Of a stretch of DNA of 40,698 bases, positions 7,747 to 17,331 are shown one piece after another. Source of the DNA: Bryobacterales bacterium (GTDB lineage: Bacteria > Acidobacteriota > Terriglobia > Bryobacterales > Bryobacteraceae). The DNA is taken from positions 1 through 40,698 of the forward strand of contig JADLBD010000109.1 in the NCBI GenBank assembly GCA_020847975.1, written 5' to 3'. Numbering within the stretch: position 1 is the first letter of the stretch; every line of letters starts with the position of its first letter. Below the pieces are notes generated by a model. That model was not told where the DNA came from. It did no database searches and saw only the letters and a program-made list of their open reading frames with translations. The translations under genes and the position numbers were made by a program.

Positions 7747-8709
7747 TCACACCCGGAAGTGAGGCCGCAGCGCCTCCATGATCTCGTCCAATTCCCTCAA
7801 ATCGGCCGCATCCATGGTGAACTTCCTGGTCCTGCGCATCACTACGGTCCGGAAGATGCCCCTGCGGCGCAACACCTCCTTCTGAATGACATAGGTGGTG
7901 CGGCGCTCGAGCACCGCCGATTGCAGGAACTTCAGAAACAGGTCGTGCGCTTCCTTCTTCTTCCCCTCATGGAACCAATCCCAGACCTGCGCCTGGATGT
8001 CGGCGAACCCCGCGCCCGCCATCGTCCCTCCCGATCCCCGTTCCATCTCGTTCCACAGGTTCATCGCCCCGCCGCCGGTGGAAGGGATGAGCGTCCGCTT
8101 CCGTTCTTTCACCACTCGCGTCACATCGTGCGGAACGTCCCCGCCCTCGAGTTTCAATATCCGCACCGTGGGGAGTTTGCCGGCCAGCCGCAGCAGGAAA
8201 TCCGTCGTCATTCCCGGCGTCGAAACCTGAACCGAAAGCGGGAGCTTCGAAACCGAAGCAATGGCGCTGAAGTAATCGGCAAGAATTTCAGGGTCGGAGG
8301 TCCCATCCGCCGGTCCCAGCGCGTGGAGACCATCGGCGCCGATCTTCTCGGCATGCCGCGCATAATCCATGGCTTCAAATTTGTTCACGCCATGGACTCC
8401 AATCAATACCGTGGTGCGCCCCTTCGCCTCCTTGACCACGGCTTCGGAATAGCGCATCCGTTCGTTATAGGAGATGGAGGTGGTCTCGCCGGCGCCCGCC
8501 GGCCACACAATGCCATGCACTCTGCCGCGCGCGAGAAAATCTGATTCCCGGCGCAGGGACTCCTCGTCGATTTCCAGGCTCTCGAGGAAGGGCGTCTGCA
8601 TGATGACGAAGATCCCTTCCCACTTCTTTTCAGCGGCGGGCATGGGTGCGGCGGCCGCAAGGGCCGCGGGAAGCGCCAGGAATCCCCGGCGCGGAATGGA
8701 TGTCAGCAT
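7747..8709 (-). CDS. exported dihydrodipicolinate synthase (DapA)-family protein
   Basis: The 320-residue protein starts at ATG 8709 with AAGGA close upstream. The N-terminus has a twin-arginine-like leader (IPRRGFLALPAALAAAAP), unusual for this normally cytoplasmic TIM-barrel family. Family features are WEGIFVIMQTPF, GIVWPAGAGETTSIS (counterpart of GTTGE) and the Schiff-base Lys at 186 in RILKLEGG. The segment that normally reads YNxP with the catalytic Tyr is here LSVQVSTPG, so that Tyr appears absent. The protein may have lost DHDPS chemistry, perform another aldolase or lyase reaction, or bind a ligand. It ends 7 bp from the convergent upstream gene. The true substrate is unknown. Confidence 0.8.
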   Translation of the reverse strand: MLTSIPRRGFLALPAALAAAAPMPAAEKKWEGIFVIMQTPFLESLEIDEESLRRESDFLARGRVHGIVWPAGAGETTSISYNERMRYSEAVVKEAKGRTTVLIGVHGVNKFEAMDYARHAEKIGADGLHALGPADGTSDPEILADYFSAIASVSKLPLSVQVSTPGMTTDFLLRLAGKLPTVRILKLEGGDVPHDVTRVVKERKRTLIPSTGGGAMNLWNEMERGSGGTMAGAGFADIQAQVWDWFHEGKKKEAHDLFLKFLQSAVLERRTTYVIQKEVLRRRGIFRTVVMRRTRKFTMDAADLRELDEIMEALRPHFRV

Positions 8710-8895
8710 GATCCTTCTGTATCACAAACCGGAGGGCGGCGGCGCGTTCGCCTCGCATGTGTATCATCCAGGCTGTGCCGTCGATGTCCTTGATGGTTCT
8801 GGCAACTTCGCACCGGACGAGAAGCCCGGCTACCGCCACGGTTGACTGGGCCAATATCGCATCACTGCGGAAGAGAGGGAGCCGTCGTCAGACGA

Positions 8896-8972
8896 TGGTC
8901 GGGGCGAGTGGATTCGAACCACCGGCCTCCTGGTCCCGAACCAGGCGCTCTACCAGGCTGAGCCACGCCCCG
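8896..8972 (-). tRNA. tRNA-Pro (anticodon CGG)
   Basis: On the minus strand a full cloverleaf can be folded. The 7-bp acceptor stem is CGGGGCG / CGCCCCG, the D-arm contains AGCCTGGTAGAGC, and the anticodon stem CCTGG/CCAGG holds loop TTCGGGA, giving anticodon CGG. The T-arm is GGTGG-TTCGAAT-CCACT (the last pair is G-T). The discriminator base is A and the 3' CCA is encoded (8896-8898 on the plus strand read TGG). The CGG anticodon decodes CCG proline codons, which fits this GC-rich genome. Confidence 0.95.
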
Positions 8973-9096
8973 AATCGCAAGGATGGTTTCGGACATCGGG
9001 AGGTTTCTGTGTCCGGAACGACTACCAAGATAACAGCTTTTCCGCTGTCTCCGCAATCCTACCGTCCTGCTTCTAATCGCTGATACCATCGTTGAC

Positions 9097-10434
9097 ATGC
9101 TGCGCCGCTCGTTTCTCCTTGCCGCCTCCGCCGCGCCGGCAATGGCTTCCGGCTTTCAACTTGCCACCTTTCAGGCCGATATCACGCCTCCCGTTGGATC
9201 ACCCATCTACACAGGTACGGCGCGGTCCATCGTCGATCCGCTCGAGGCGCGGGGTATCGTGCTGCGCGGCGGACCCGGCAAGCCGGTTGTCATCGCTTCA
9301 CTCGAATGGTGCGAAGTGCGCAACCGCTCCTACGATCTCTGGCGCTCTCGACTCGCCGCCGCCGCCGGCACGACGCCGGAGCGGGTGCTGCTCAGTTGCG
9401 TGCATCCGCACGATGCGCCCTATACGGACAGCGAAGCGCAGGAACTGCTGGATCAGGCGCGCTCTCCTCACAAGCTCTGTGACCCTGTCTTTGAGCGCGC
9501 CTCGATCGATAAGGTGGCTCAGGCAGTCCGCCGTTCTTCGTTTCAAACGGTTACTCAAATCGGCGCCGGACAGGCGACTGTGGAGCAGGTGGCTTCGAAC
9601 CGCCGGTACGTGCGGCCCGACGGCAAGATCTCCTTCGGCCGCACCAGCGCCACCCGCGACGCCTACGTGCGCAACCAGCCTGAAGGACTGATCGACCCTG
9701 CGCTCAAGGCCGTCAGCTTCTGGAACGGGTCGAAGCCTGTTGCCGTCCTCTACGCTTACTCGACGCACCCGATGAGCTATTACGGACAAGGCGATGTGTC
9801 GGGTGACTTTCCGGGTATCGCGCGGCGTGCCATGCAATCGGAATTTCCCGAGGCCTTCCACGTCTACTGTTCCGGCGCGAGCGGCGATACGATGGCGGGC
9901 CATTACAACGACGGCAACCCCGCCAACCGTCCCATTCTCGCCGGGCGTCTCCGCAAGGCGATGGCCGCGGCATTCCATTCGACGCGCCGCGCGCCGCTTC
10001 GCGAAGCAAGCTTCCGCAAAGCGAAACTCGTCTTCGAGCCGCGCAAATCCAAAGGCTATTCGCTTGCGGAGATGCGCGAGACCCTGGCCGCGTCCGCAAC
10101 CCCGCGCCGCGAACGGCTTGATGCCGCCCTGGGGATCAGTTGGCTGCGGCGGTTGGCCCGAAAGCAGCCGATTGATGTGCCCGCGCTACACCTCGGACCC
10201 GCCGCCATCGTTGTCGTTCCGGCGGAAGCTTTCGTCCAATATCAACTCTGGGCGCAGGGGGACGCGCCGGAGAAGATGGTTCTGACGCTCGGCTATGGCG
10301 AATGCGCCCCGGGCTACATCCCCACGAACGCCGCTGTCGGCGAAGGGTATGACGACCACTACAGTTGGGTCGACTTTGCCACCTGTGAAGGCTCCCTGAG
10401 AGCGGCCGTCGCCTCCGCCCTGTCTTCCCGCTGA
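9097..10434 (+). CDS. exported neutral/alkaline ceramidase-like protein
   Basis: The 445-residue protein starts at ATG 9097 with a twin-arginine-like leader (LRRSFLLAASAAPAMA). The mature part opens with LATFQADITPPVGSPIY, the typical start of the neutral/alkaline non-lysosomal ceramidase N-terminal fold. A His-x-His pair (CVHPHDAPYT) and a second His (STHPMSYYGQGDVSGDFPG) match the expected zinc-ligand regions. At 445 residues it is shorter than true ceramidases (about 650), consistent with the many ceramidase-domain proteins of unknown substrate in Acidobacteria and Planctomycetes. It stands alone, ending 15 bp before the convergent transporter gene. I am confident of the fold family but not of ceramide as the substrate. 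Confidence 0.75.
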   Translation: MLRRSFLLAASAAPAMASGFQLATFQADITPPVGSPIYTGTARSIVDPLEARGIVLRGGPGKPVVIASLEWCEVRNRSYDLWRSRLAAAAGTTPERVLLSCVHPHDAPYTDSEAQELLDQARSPHKLCDPVFERASIDKVAQAVRRSSFQTVTQIGAGQATVEQVASNRRYVRPDGKISFGRTSATRDAYVRNQPEGLIDPALKAVSFWNGSKPVAVLYAYSTHPMSYYGQGDVSGDFPGIARRAMQSEFPEAFHVYCSGASGDTMAGHYNDGNPANRPILAGRLRKAMAAAFHSTRRAPLREASFRKAKLVFEPRKSKGYSLAEMRETLAASATPRRERLDAALGISWLRRLARKQPIDVPALHLGPAAIVVVPAEAFVQYQLWAQGDAPEKMVLTLGYGECAPGYIPTNAAVGEGYDDHYSWVDFATCEGSLRAAVASALSSR

Positions 10435-10449
10435 AGTTTCGTAGCGGGC

Positions 10450-11670
10450 CTACCAGGCTGTCCGATCCGCCGCCGGTGACTTTGCCGGTACGAGGCTGAG
10501 CACCGCAACCGTCGCCAGCAGCGGAACCAGGCTTGCGGTCAGCAGGATCGGCTGGAAGGAGTACCGGTCGGCGATGAGCCCCGTGAGGTAGGTGGCCGCG
10601 ATGGTCCCCGCTCCTGCTCCCGTGCCGCTCATCCCGCTGACCGAAGCAACGGAAGGCGGCGGGTACAGATCGGCGGGAAGGGTCAGGATGATGGTGGAAA
10701 AACTCGCGTAGGCGAGCGTGGAGAAGCCAAAGAAGAAGATCAGCCAGGCGAGGTTGGGAGCGTAGGCGGCTCCCGCGAGGGTGGTCATTCCCAGGCCTGA
10801 CAGCAGCGCTACGAAGCGCCGCGACCGGAGGGTGGGCCAACCGCGATGGATCAGGTAGCTGGACAGCCCGCCCCCGGCGAAGTTCCCGATGTCGGCCGCA
10901 AGAAACGGGACCCAAAAGGCAATAAGCGTCTGCTCGGGGTCATACCCCCGCGAGACCAGGTAGATTGCAAACCAATCCGTGATGAAAAACCAGACCGGAT
11001 CGGTGAGCGACTTGGACACGATGATCCCCCAGGTCGGCCGCCAGCGCAGCAGCGCGCGGTAAGGGAGGGGCTTTCCCTCGTCTCCATTGCCGGAAAGCGT
11101 AGGCTGGGGGCCGCTGGTCAGCCTGCGGAACAGCAGGATCCAGAGAAACCCCAGTGCGCCCGTAAGCAGGAATACAGGACGCCAGTTGCCAAACCAGTGA
11201 TACGCGGAATATGCGAGGAATGGCGCAACGGCTCCCCCCACGGCCGATCCGCTGTCGAACAAGGCCACCGCCCACCCGCGTTCCTGCGGCGGAAAGTATT
11301 GGGAGACAGTCTTTGCCGCCCCGGGCCAGTTTGCCGATTCGCCAGCGCCGAGTAGAAAGCGAAACGCGGAAAAGCTCTTGATTCCGGTGGCCAGCGACGT
11401 CAGCATGGCGGCGGCGGAATAGAACGCCACGGTGAGACTGAGGCCCCGCCGCACTCCCAGCAGATCGAGCACCCGCCCGCAAGCTGTCTGCCCGATGGTA
11501 TACGCCACCCGGAAGGCAATGATTAGGAGGGCGAATGTCTCGTTATTCCACCCGAATTCCGTCTTGATATGGGGCGCCAGAACGCTTAGCGTCTGGCGGT
11601 CAATGTAGTTGATGGTGGTGGACAGGAACAGCGCTGTTCCGATCCACCAGCGCAGTGGGACTCTTTTCAT
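10450..11670 (-). CDS. MFS transporter, ACS family (hexuronate/organic-anion type)
   Basis: The 406-residue protein has about twelve hydrophobic segments. The N-terminal signature [23 protein letters not shown], an early [23 protein letters not shown] stretch and the loop between the first and second halves are typical of the anion:cation symporter branch (ExuT/GudP-like) of the major facilitator superfamily. It starts 3 bp after the stop of the amidohydrolase gene, so the two are almost certainly one transcript. A role in uptake of a sugar acid or another carboxylate handled by the partner enzyme is likely. The exact substrate cannot be read from the sequence. Confidence 0.85.
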   Translation of the reverse strand: MKRVPLRWWIGTALFLSTTINYIDRQTLSVLAPHIKTEFGWNNETFALLIIAFRVAYTIGQTACGRVLDLLGVRRGLSLTVAFYSAAAMLTSLATGIKSFSAFRFLLGAGESANWPGAAKTVSQYFPPQERGWAVALFDSGSAVGGAVAPFLAYSAYHWFGNWRPVFLLTGALGFLWILLFRRLTSGPQPTLSGNGDEGKPLPYRALLRWRPTWGIIVSKSLTDPVWFFITDWFAIYLVSRGYDPEQTLIAFWVPFLAADIGNFAGGGLSSYLIHRGWPTLRSRRFVALLSGLGMTTLAGAAYAPNLAWLIFFFGFSTLAYASFSTIILTLPADLYPPPSVASVSGMSGTGAGAGTIAATYLTGLIADRYSFQPILLTASLVPLLATVAVLSLVPAKSPAADRTAW

Positions 11671-11673
11671 CCG

Positions 11674-12537
11674 CTAGGGCCTGGGTGTGATGCCGAGAAT
11701 GCGCGCCAGCGTCTCCCCATACACCTTCCTGCGAATGGTCTCGGGAACCTCACAAGCGTTGAGCAATGCGTCATGCCGCCCGATGACGACGTCGAGGTTT
11801 TCCGGCGGCTCGTCGGTCCCGAAGACGAGTTTCTCGAAGGCCGGAACGGCATGCGGAGAACTGTGGAGGGACGGCCCTTCCCACCACAGGTACTCACGGA
11901 AGATGGAGAGGTTCTTTGCCTTCTTCATCAGGCTGGATCCGGTGACGTCGAAGTAGAGGCGCGGGCACCAGCGGGCCGCCTCGGCGGCTTCGTCGTACCA
12001 GGGGTTCCCCAAGTGAGCGCCCTGTATGTAGAGCTTCGGAAACGCGCGGGCGATCGTGTCCAGGTAGCTCGGACGCATCCGCTCCATTCCGGTGAATTGC
12101 GGCTCTTCGATATGGGAGGCAATCCCGGTGTGGAAGAGCGCCACCAGGCGGTGATGCTCGATCCGCGCGTAATGGGGGAAGTACTGCGGGTCATCCCAGT
12201 TATGGCGCGGCGAGTGCATCTTGATCCCCTTGAACCCAGCCGCGGCAAACTCGTCGATTTCGCGTAGCGCCTTGGGCTCATCCAAGTTGATGCGGCCGTA
12301 AGGAATGATGACATCCGGATGCTGGGCCGCGGCCTTCTTCAAGGCGTCCATGTTTTTTCGGAAGGCGTTGACGCACGCCATCGCGTTGCGCGGCTTGTAA
12401 TACCTCACCAGGCGGTCGATGTAGTCCGGCTTATCCTCGTAGTGCTGATGGGAGTCGATGAAAAAGCGCCGCCCGGTCTGGGCGGCGGCGGCCGCCGCAA
12501 GCGGGAGCTTCAGAAGGATGCGACGAGTCAGTGACAT
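11674..12537 (-). CDS. exported amidohydrolase-2 family metal-dependent hydrolase
   Basis: The 287-residue protein starts at ATG 12537. A short leader ([17 protein letters not shown]) resembles a twin-arginine signal. The TIM-barrel hydrolase features of the amidohydrolase-2 family are present: the metal motif DSHQHY near residue 29, [14 protein letters not shown], the barrel histidines ALFHTG and GAHLG, and a late Asp in FGTDEPPEN. Relatives include lactonases of the PDC/L-fucono-lactonase kind and decarboxylases such as ACMSD. The downstream gene, 3 bp away, is a carboxylate transporter of the ACS family, which favours a substrate such as an aldonolactone or a related acid. Chemistry is inferred from family and context only. 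Confidence 0.8.
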   Translation of the reverse strand: MSLTRRILLKLPLAAAAAAQTGRRFFIDSHQHYEDKPDYIDRLVRYYKPRNAMACVNAFRKNMDALKKAAAQHPDVIIPYGRINLDEPKALREIDEFAAAGFKGIKMHSPRHNWDDPQYFPHYARIEHHRLVALFHTGIASHIEEPQFTGMERMRPSYLDTIARAFPKLYIQGAHLGNPWYDEAAEAARWCPRLYFDVTGSSLMKKAKNLSIFREYLWWEGPSLHSSPHAVPAFEKLVFGTDEPPENLDVVIGRHDALLNACEVPETIRRKVYGETLARILGITPRP

Positions 12538-12578
12538 GGCTGTCCCCCGAAGGTATCACTTTTCGGGGCACGCCGTGG

Positions 12579-13526
12579 CTAGAACACGAGCCGCTTCGAG
12601 GCTGAGGCGGGCTTGAGAAAGGATTCGAGCATATCCTCGGGAATCGTCAGCGACATCCGGAACTGCGTTCCGGTGGCCTTGAGATCCATTTTTTCGAGAA
12701 GGCGCGCCAACTCCGCGGCGCGCTTGTCATTCTGGGCGTTCATCTGCATCATTCCCATCAGGAACCGCACCACGTTCTCCATTGCGGCAGCGTCCTTGGC
12801 CGACCGCATCTGGGCCTCGGCCATCAACTCGACATCGGCGCCGAACCGGACGCCCCCATTCACGCTGTCGACGGACTGCACCAGATTCCCGTTCATGGCT
12901 CCGCCCAACTGGGGGGTGCGGATGTCGCCGGCAATCCCGGCGAGGCTCGCGGTGAGCATCCATGCGTCGAAGCGGGTGCTGAGGTCTGTGATGGTGTTGA
13001 GGGTTTTCGCATCGAGTGTGGGGCCCGCTGTCTGGCGCGCGTCGATGGCCAGCTTGACGTAATCCGGGTCGCCGGCGACCGCGGTGACGGAGTCCGCGAT
13101 GGCCAGCCAGCCGTGCGAATCATCGCGCCCCGTAAAGATTTGGACGCCATTGTAACTGGTGGTGGACGATCCGGAGGCGAGCGCGAAACTCTGGATGCGG
13201 CTCACATCGAACCGGCCGCGGGCCAGCACTACAGTCTTCCCGTGATTCTGCCGCCGGGGCGTGGGCGAACTCGAGGCCACAATCAGTTCGGTCAGGTCCC
13301 GGCGCGGATCGAAACCCGTCGCCGAGATGAACTTGTTCATGTTCTCGTCTTCGGCCTTGATCTGGTCGAGGATGTACTGTCCGAAGCGCGAGGACTTGAT
13401 CTGGTCCGCCCGTACTCCGGCCACGAAGGCGGCGTCGGGGGGGATCATACGGAGCAGCGCCGGGTCGGCCGCAAAGGAGAGGCCGGCGGCGGCCAGGGAA
13501 AGGAGAAGACTTCGCAAGAGTTTCAT
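12579..13526 (-). CDS. exported protein of unknown function
   Basis: The 315-residue protein starts at ATG 13526 with a clear Sec signal peptide (MKLLRSLLLSLAAAGLSFAA, cleavage near AADP). The mature protein begins PALLRMIPPDAAFVAGVRAD and alternates beta strands and helices, without Cys or a recognisable active site. Similar openings occur in acidobacterial periplasmic proteins annotated only as hypothetical. It is 41 bp upstream of the amidohydrolase gene on the same strand and could be co-transcribed with it. I do not recognise a function. Confidence 0.7.
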   Translation of the reverse strand: MKLLRSLLLSLAAAGLSFAADPALLRMIPPDAAFVAGVRADQIKSSRFGQYILDQIKAEDENMNKFISATGFDPRRDLTELIVASSSPTPRRQNHGKTVVLARGRFDVSRIQSFALASGSSTTSYNGVQIFTGRDDSHGWLAIADSVTAVAGDPDYVKLAIDARQTAGPTLDAKTLNTITDLSTRFDAWMLTASLAGIAGDIRTPQLGGAMNGNLVQSVDSVNGGVRFGADVELMAEAQMRSAKDAAAMENVVRFLMGMMQMNAQNDKRAAELARLLEKMDLKATGTQFRMSLTIPEDMLESFLKPASASKRLVF

Positions 13527-13824
13527 GGCGTTTGTCGCTCTGTCCTAGTTAACGACAGCGGCCGGTGAAAAGTTCACGGGAAGGTAAAAAAATATTCGGG
13601 CAGGGGAAGGCTCCGCCGCCGCAGGCCGGAAAGCCGGTATGATCCAAACAATTAGACGTATTTTAGGATCGTAATATCTGAATATAAGCAGGATTTTCCA
13701 GAGAACTGGAGGATTTATTCTCTCAACCCTCTTGCCAACGCCCGCTTTTCATGACATTCTTTTCACAAGCATCGCCGGACGCCTTCCCGGGTCCGGCGCC
13801 GTACCAGGGCAGGAGAGAAGCTTC
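13527..13824. other. intergenic region between divergent genes, AT-rich promoter zone
   Basis: This 298-bp gap separates the minus-strand exported protein from the TonB receptor. The stretch 13645-13705 is rich in A and T (attagacgtattttaggatc, then gtaatatctgaatataagc) and is the probable promoter area for the receptor gene. No -35/-10 pair with correct spacing is convincing. An in-frame TTG at 13732 lies inside this gap but lacks a ribosome-binding site. Confidence 0.4.
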
Positions 13825-16800
13825 ATGGGTTGCCTGAATCGAATCATCGCTGTATTTGCAATCACTTGCGGGATTACGGCCCTCCGGGCCGATGTAACCG
13901 GGTCCATCCTCGGAACCGTCCGCGATCCCACCTCCGCGGTGATCGCGGGCGTCAAAATCACCGTCACCAGCCTCGACACCAATCAGTCTCAGGAGGCATC
14001 CAGCGATTCGCTTGGCCAGTACCGGTTTCTGGCTCTGCCCGTGGGGAAATACAAGGTTGAGGCCTCCGCGCCCGGCTTCCGCAAGTTTCTCGTTTCCGGC
14101 ATCACACTGGATGTGAACCAACAGCGCCGGATCGACATCAGCCTGGAGATCGGAAGCATTGAGCAGCAGGTGGAAGTAAGCGCCACGGCCGTGCAGGTGG
14201 AAACCACCAATACGCAGTTGGGCCAGGTGATCGACCAGAAGAAAGTGCTCGAACTGCCGCTCAATGGCCGCAGCTACATTGACCTGCTCGGGCTACAGGC
14301 CGGCGTCGCTCCGGTGACCTCGGGCTCCATCCAGCAGGACCGGCCCGTCTCCGGGGGGCTATCCGCCGGCAATATAGCGGTCAACGGCCAGCGGGAAACC
14401 GCCAACGCCTTTCTCGTGAACGGAGGCGATGTCAGCGAAGGAAGGAACATGGGCGCCGCCATCATCCCCAACCTCGATTCGGTGGCTGAATTCCGCCTGA
14501 TCACCAACAGCTTCGACGCCGAATACGGCAAGTTCAGCGGCGCTGTCATGAACGCCATCACCAAGTCCGGAAGCAACGGACTGCATGGCTCGGGCTTCGA
14601 GTTTCTGCGCAACGACAAACTCGATTCGCGCGGTTTTTTTGACCCCCAGCGCGGCGTCCTGAAGCGCAACCAGTTCGGCTACGCCGTCGGCGGACCCGCC
14701 ATCAAGAACAAGGTTTTCTGGTTTACGGACTATCAGGGAACGCGCGAAAGCCGGGGCATCTCGAGCGGCCTGGTGGAACTCCCCACAGCCGCGATGCGTC
14801 AAGGCAACTTCGCCGGGATGAACGCTTTCGTCGATAGCGAAGGGAAGCCTGCCACCGTGCAAGGCCCCTACTGGGCGCAAGTGCTCTCGAAGAGGTTGGG
14901 GTACACCGTCACTGATGGCGAGCCTTACAGCCCTGGCAACTGCAACAGCACCCTCGTCTGTGTATTTCCCGGCGGCGTCATTCCCGACCGCGCCATCTCC
15001 GCCCCGGCCAAGGGGACAATGAAATTCATTCCTGCACCGAACGCGGGCTCCAACCTCCTGAGCACGGCGGGTTTCAACCGCAAGACCACGGATGACAAAG
15101 CGGGCCAGCGCGTCGATATTCTCACTCAGAAGTTCGGCAACTGGTTCGGCTACTACTTCTTCGACGACTCCACCATCACCAATCCGTTCGGCGCCAACGT
15201 TCCCGGCTTCCCCACCGTCACGCCCACGCGCGCGCAGCAAGGCGTCCTCAGCAACACGAAAGTCTTTGGCCCCACCGCCGTCAACGAATTCCACGTCAAT
15301 TTCACCCGCACCGCCACCACGACAGACCAGCCTCAGGCGGGCTTTGGAAAGATCGGCGATTTCGGCTTCGTTACCGGCCTGGGAACCCTCGGCATCATCC
15401 CATCGGGGCCTCCCGGATTCGAAGCCGTGCCTCGCATCGGTTTTCAGAACTTCTCCATCGGCAGTCCTACCCTCACCACCACCCAGCCCAATAATACCTG
15501 GCACTTTGCCGAAAGCTTCTCCAAGATTCACGGGCGCCATACTATGAAGTTCGGGGGTGAATTTCGCTACTACCAAATCAATGAGCGCAACGTCTGCGCC
15601 CCGAACGGCTCGTTCAGCTTCGACGGCTCGGAGACGGGCAGCGATTTTGCCGACTACCTTCTCGGCGCTCCCGTCGACTACACCCAGTGCAGCCTGCAAC
15701 TGCTTGACTCACGCAGCCGATACGGAGGCGCCTTCGCCGAGGATTCCTTCCGCGTCAAGCCGAACCTTACCCTGAATTACGGCCTCCGCTGGGAGGTGAA
15801 TATGCCGTGGTATGACACACAGGGCAAGATCGAGACCATCGTTCCCGGGCTCCAGTCCACGCAATTCCCCACCGCGCCGAAAGGATGGGTGGTGCCTGGT
15901 GATCCTGGTATTCCCTCCACCCTCGCCCCCACCCGCTACAACAACTTCGCCCCCCGCTTCGGTCTCGCCTACTCCCCCGGCTTCTCCGATGGCGTCCTGG
16001 CGAAAGTCTTTGGCGGACCCGGCAAGACCAGCATCCGCGCTTCCTTCGGCATCTTCTACAGCTCGATCGAGGACCTGAACCTCTTCTACGAAGTGGGCGA
16101 TGCCCCCTATGGTCTGTATTGGCCCAGCATCGTTCCGCCGCTCTTCGAGGAGCCCTTCCGCACCCGCGCGGACGGCTCCTCGCAAACCCAGCGCTTCCCG
16201 TTCATCCTGCCGACCCCGGGAGATCCCAGTAACAAGACGCTCGACTACTCGGTCTTCCTCCCCATCCAAGGCTCCCCCGGCTATGACATCCACAACCGGG
16301 TGCCTTACGCCGAGCACTACAATTTCACCATACAGAGGTCGCTAGGCAACTCCACGGTGCTCAGTCTGGGCTACGTCGGTACGCAAGGACATCGCCTCAT
16401 CGCCCAGCGCGAATCAAACCCAGGGGACCCTGCGTTATGCCTCAGCCTCCGAGGCACTGGCGTAATGTCTGGTACTCCGGAGTGCGGTCCGAACGGCGAG
16501 CTGGGAGTCTACACCAGGCCGGACGGCAGCATCGTCAACGGCACTCGCGGCCCGCTGGGTCCGAACTTCGGCAGCAACTCCTTTACCTCCAACTTCGCCA
16601 ACTCGAACTACAACTCCTTCCAGGCGAGCGTCGAGAGGAAGGCGGCCGACTTTACCTTCCTCGCCGCCTACACCTACTCGAAGGCGATCGACAACTCGTC
16701 AGGCTATGGGCAATGGGTAAATTTCATGAACTACGGCTTGAGCCGCGCCTTGTCGTCTTTCGACATCACCCACAACTTCGTGGTGAGCTACAACTACGCG

Positions 16801-17304
16801 GTGCCTTTTGACCGGGCTTTCCATTCCTTACCCAAGAGGCTGACCCAGGGCTGGAGTCTGAATGGCATCACTCGCTTTGCCAGCGGCTTCCCGATCACCA
16901 TCGGCCAGAGCGGCGACCGCTCCCTCACCGGCACATCCGGTGTCGATGAGCCCAACTTCATCGGCGGCCTGGTCTTCAGCGACCCCCGCGGCGCCGGCCC
17001 CGACGGTAAACCCAACGAGTATTTCAACAAGAGCGCCTTCACCTCCGAAGGTCTCGGCCAGGTGGGCAACTCCAACCGGCGCTTCTTCCACGGACCTGGA
17101 ATAAACAACTGGGATTTCGCCGTCCATAAAGACACCCGCCTGCGGGAAAGCATGGCCCTCCAGTTCCGGGCGGAATTCTTCAACGTCTTTAATCACGTAC
17201 AGTTCAATAATCCGAACGGGACCTTCAACAACTCCCGATTCGGACAGGTCCGCAGCGCGCGCGACCCGCGCATCGGCCAACTCAGTGTGAAGTTCCTTTT
17301 CTGA
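13825..17304 (+). CDS. Oar-like TonB-dependent outer-membrane receptor with carboxypeptidase-regulatory N-terminal domain
   Basis: ATG 13825 has AGGAG 9 nt upstream and is followed by a signal peptide (MGCLNRIIAVFAITCGITAL). Residues about 22-105 form a CarboxypepD_reg/TonB-C-like beta-sandwich (GSILGTVRDPTSAVIAGVKI). The plug domain follows (LNGRSYIDLLGLQAGV, FDAEYGKFSGAVMNAITKSG). The rest is a large aromatic-rich beta barrel ending in a typical C-terminal strand (SVKFLF, terminal Phe). At 1159 residues it fits the Oar/Cna-B type receptors that are greatly expanded in Acidobacteria and thought to import plant or microbial polysaccharide fragments. The TPR gene 27 bp downstream and the CBM9-like gene after it suggest a carbohydrate-related locus. 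The ligand is unknown. Confidence 0.9.
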   Translation: MGCLNRIIAVFAITCGITALRADVTGSILGTVRDPTSAVIAGVKITVTSLDTNQSQEASSDSLGQYRFLALPVGKYKVEASAPGFRKFLVSGITLDVNQQRRIDISLEIGSIEQQVEVSATAVQVETTNTQLGQVIDQKKVLELPLNGRSYIDLLGLQAGVAPVTSGSIQQDRPVSGGLSAGNIAVNGQRETANAFLVNGGDVSEGRNMGAAIIPNLDSVAEFRLITNSFDAEYGKFSGAVMNAITKSGSNGLHGSGFEFLRNDKLDSRGFFDPQRGVLKRNQFGYAVGGPAIKNKVFWFTDYQGTRESRGISSGLVELPTAAMRQGNFAGMNAFVDSEGKPATVQGPYWAQVLSKRLGYTVTDGEPYSPGNCNSTLVCVFPGGVIPDRAISAPAKGTMKFIPAPNAGSNLLSTAGFNRKTTDDKAGQRVDILTQKFGNWFGYYFFDDSTITNPFGANVPGFPTVTPTRAQQGVLSNTKVFGPTAVNEFHVNFTRTATTTDQPQAGFGKIGDFGFVTGLGTLGIIPSGPPGFEAVPRIGFQNFSIGSPTLTTTQPNNTWHFAESFSKIHGRHTMKFGGEFRYYQINERNVCAPNGSFSFDGSETGSDFADYLLGAPVDYTQCSLQLLDSRSRYGGAFAEDSFRVKPNLTLNYGLRWEVNMPWYDTQGKIETIVPGLQSTQFPTAPKGWVVPGDPGIPSTLAPTRYNNFAPRFGLAYSPGFSDGVLAKVFGGPGKTSIRASFGIFYSSIEDLNLFYEVGDAPYGLYWPSIVPPLFEEPFRTRADGSSQTQRFPFILPTPGDPSNKTLDYSVFLPIQGSPGYDIHNRVPYAEHYNFTIQRSLGNSTVLSLGYVGTQGHRLIAQRESNPGDPALCLSLRGTGVMSGTPECGPNGELGVYTRPDGSIVNGTRGPLGPNFGSNSFTSNFANSNYNSFQASVERKAADFTFLAAYTYSKAIDNSSGYGQWVNFMNYGLSRALSSFDITHNFVVSYNYAVPFDRAFHSLPKRLTQGWSLNGITRFASGFPITIGQSGDRSLTGTSGVDEPNFIGGLVFSDPRGAGPDGKPNEYFNKSAFTSEGLGQVGNSNRRFFHGPGINNWDFAVHKDTRLRESMALQFRAEFFNVFNHVQFNNPNGTFNNSRFGQVRSARDPRIGQLSVKFLF

Positions 17305-17331
17305 GCGCCGGCTCGCGGTACACTAGCCATC

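Noticed and set aside
8862..9098. Short protein frame overlapping the tRNA-Pro locus
   Set aside because: The tRNA cloverleaf with encoded CCA explains the sequence.
14359..15699. Long open frame of 446 codons antisense to the TonB receptor
   Set aside because: It is the complement of strongly coding receptor sequence in GC-rich DNA, has no family resemblance, and the receptor frame is clearly the real one.
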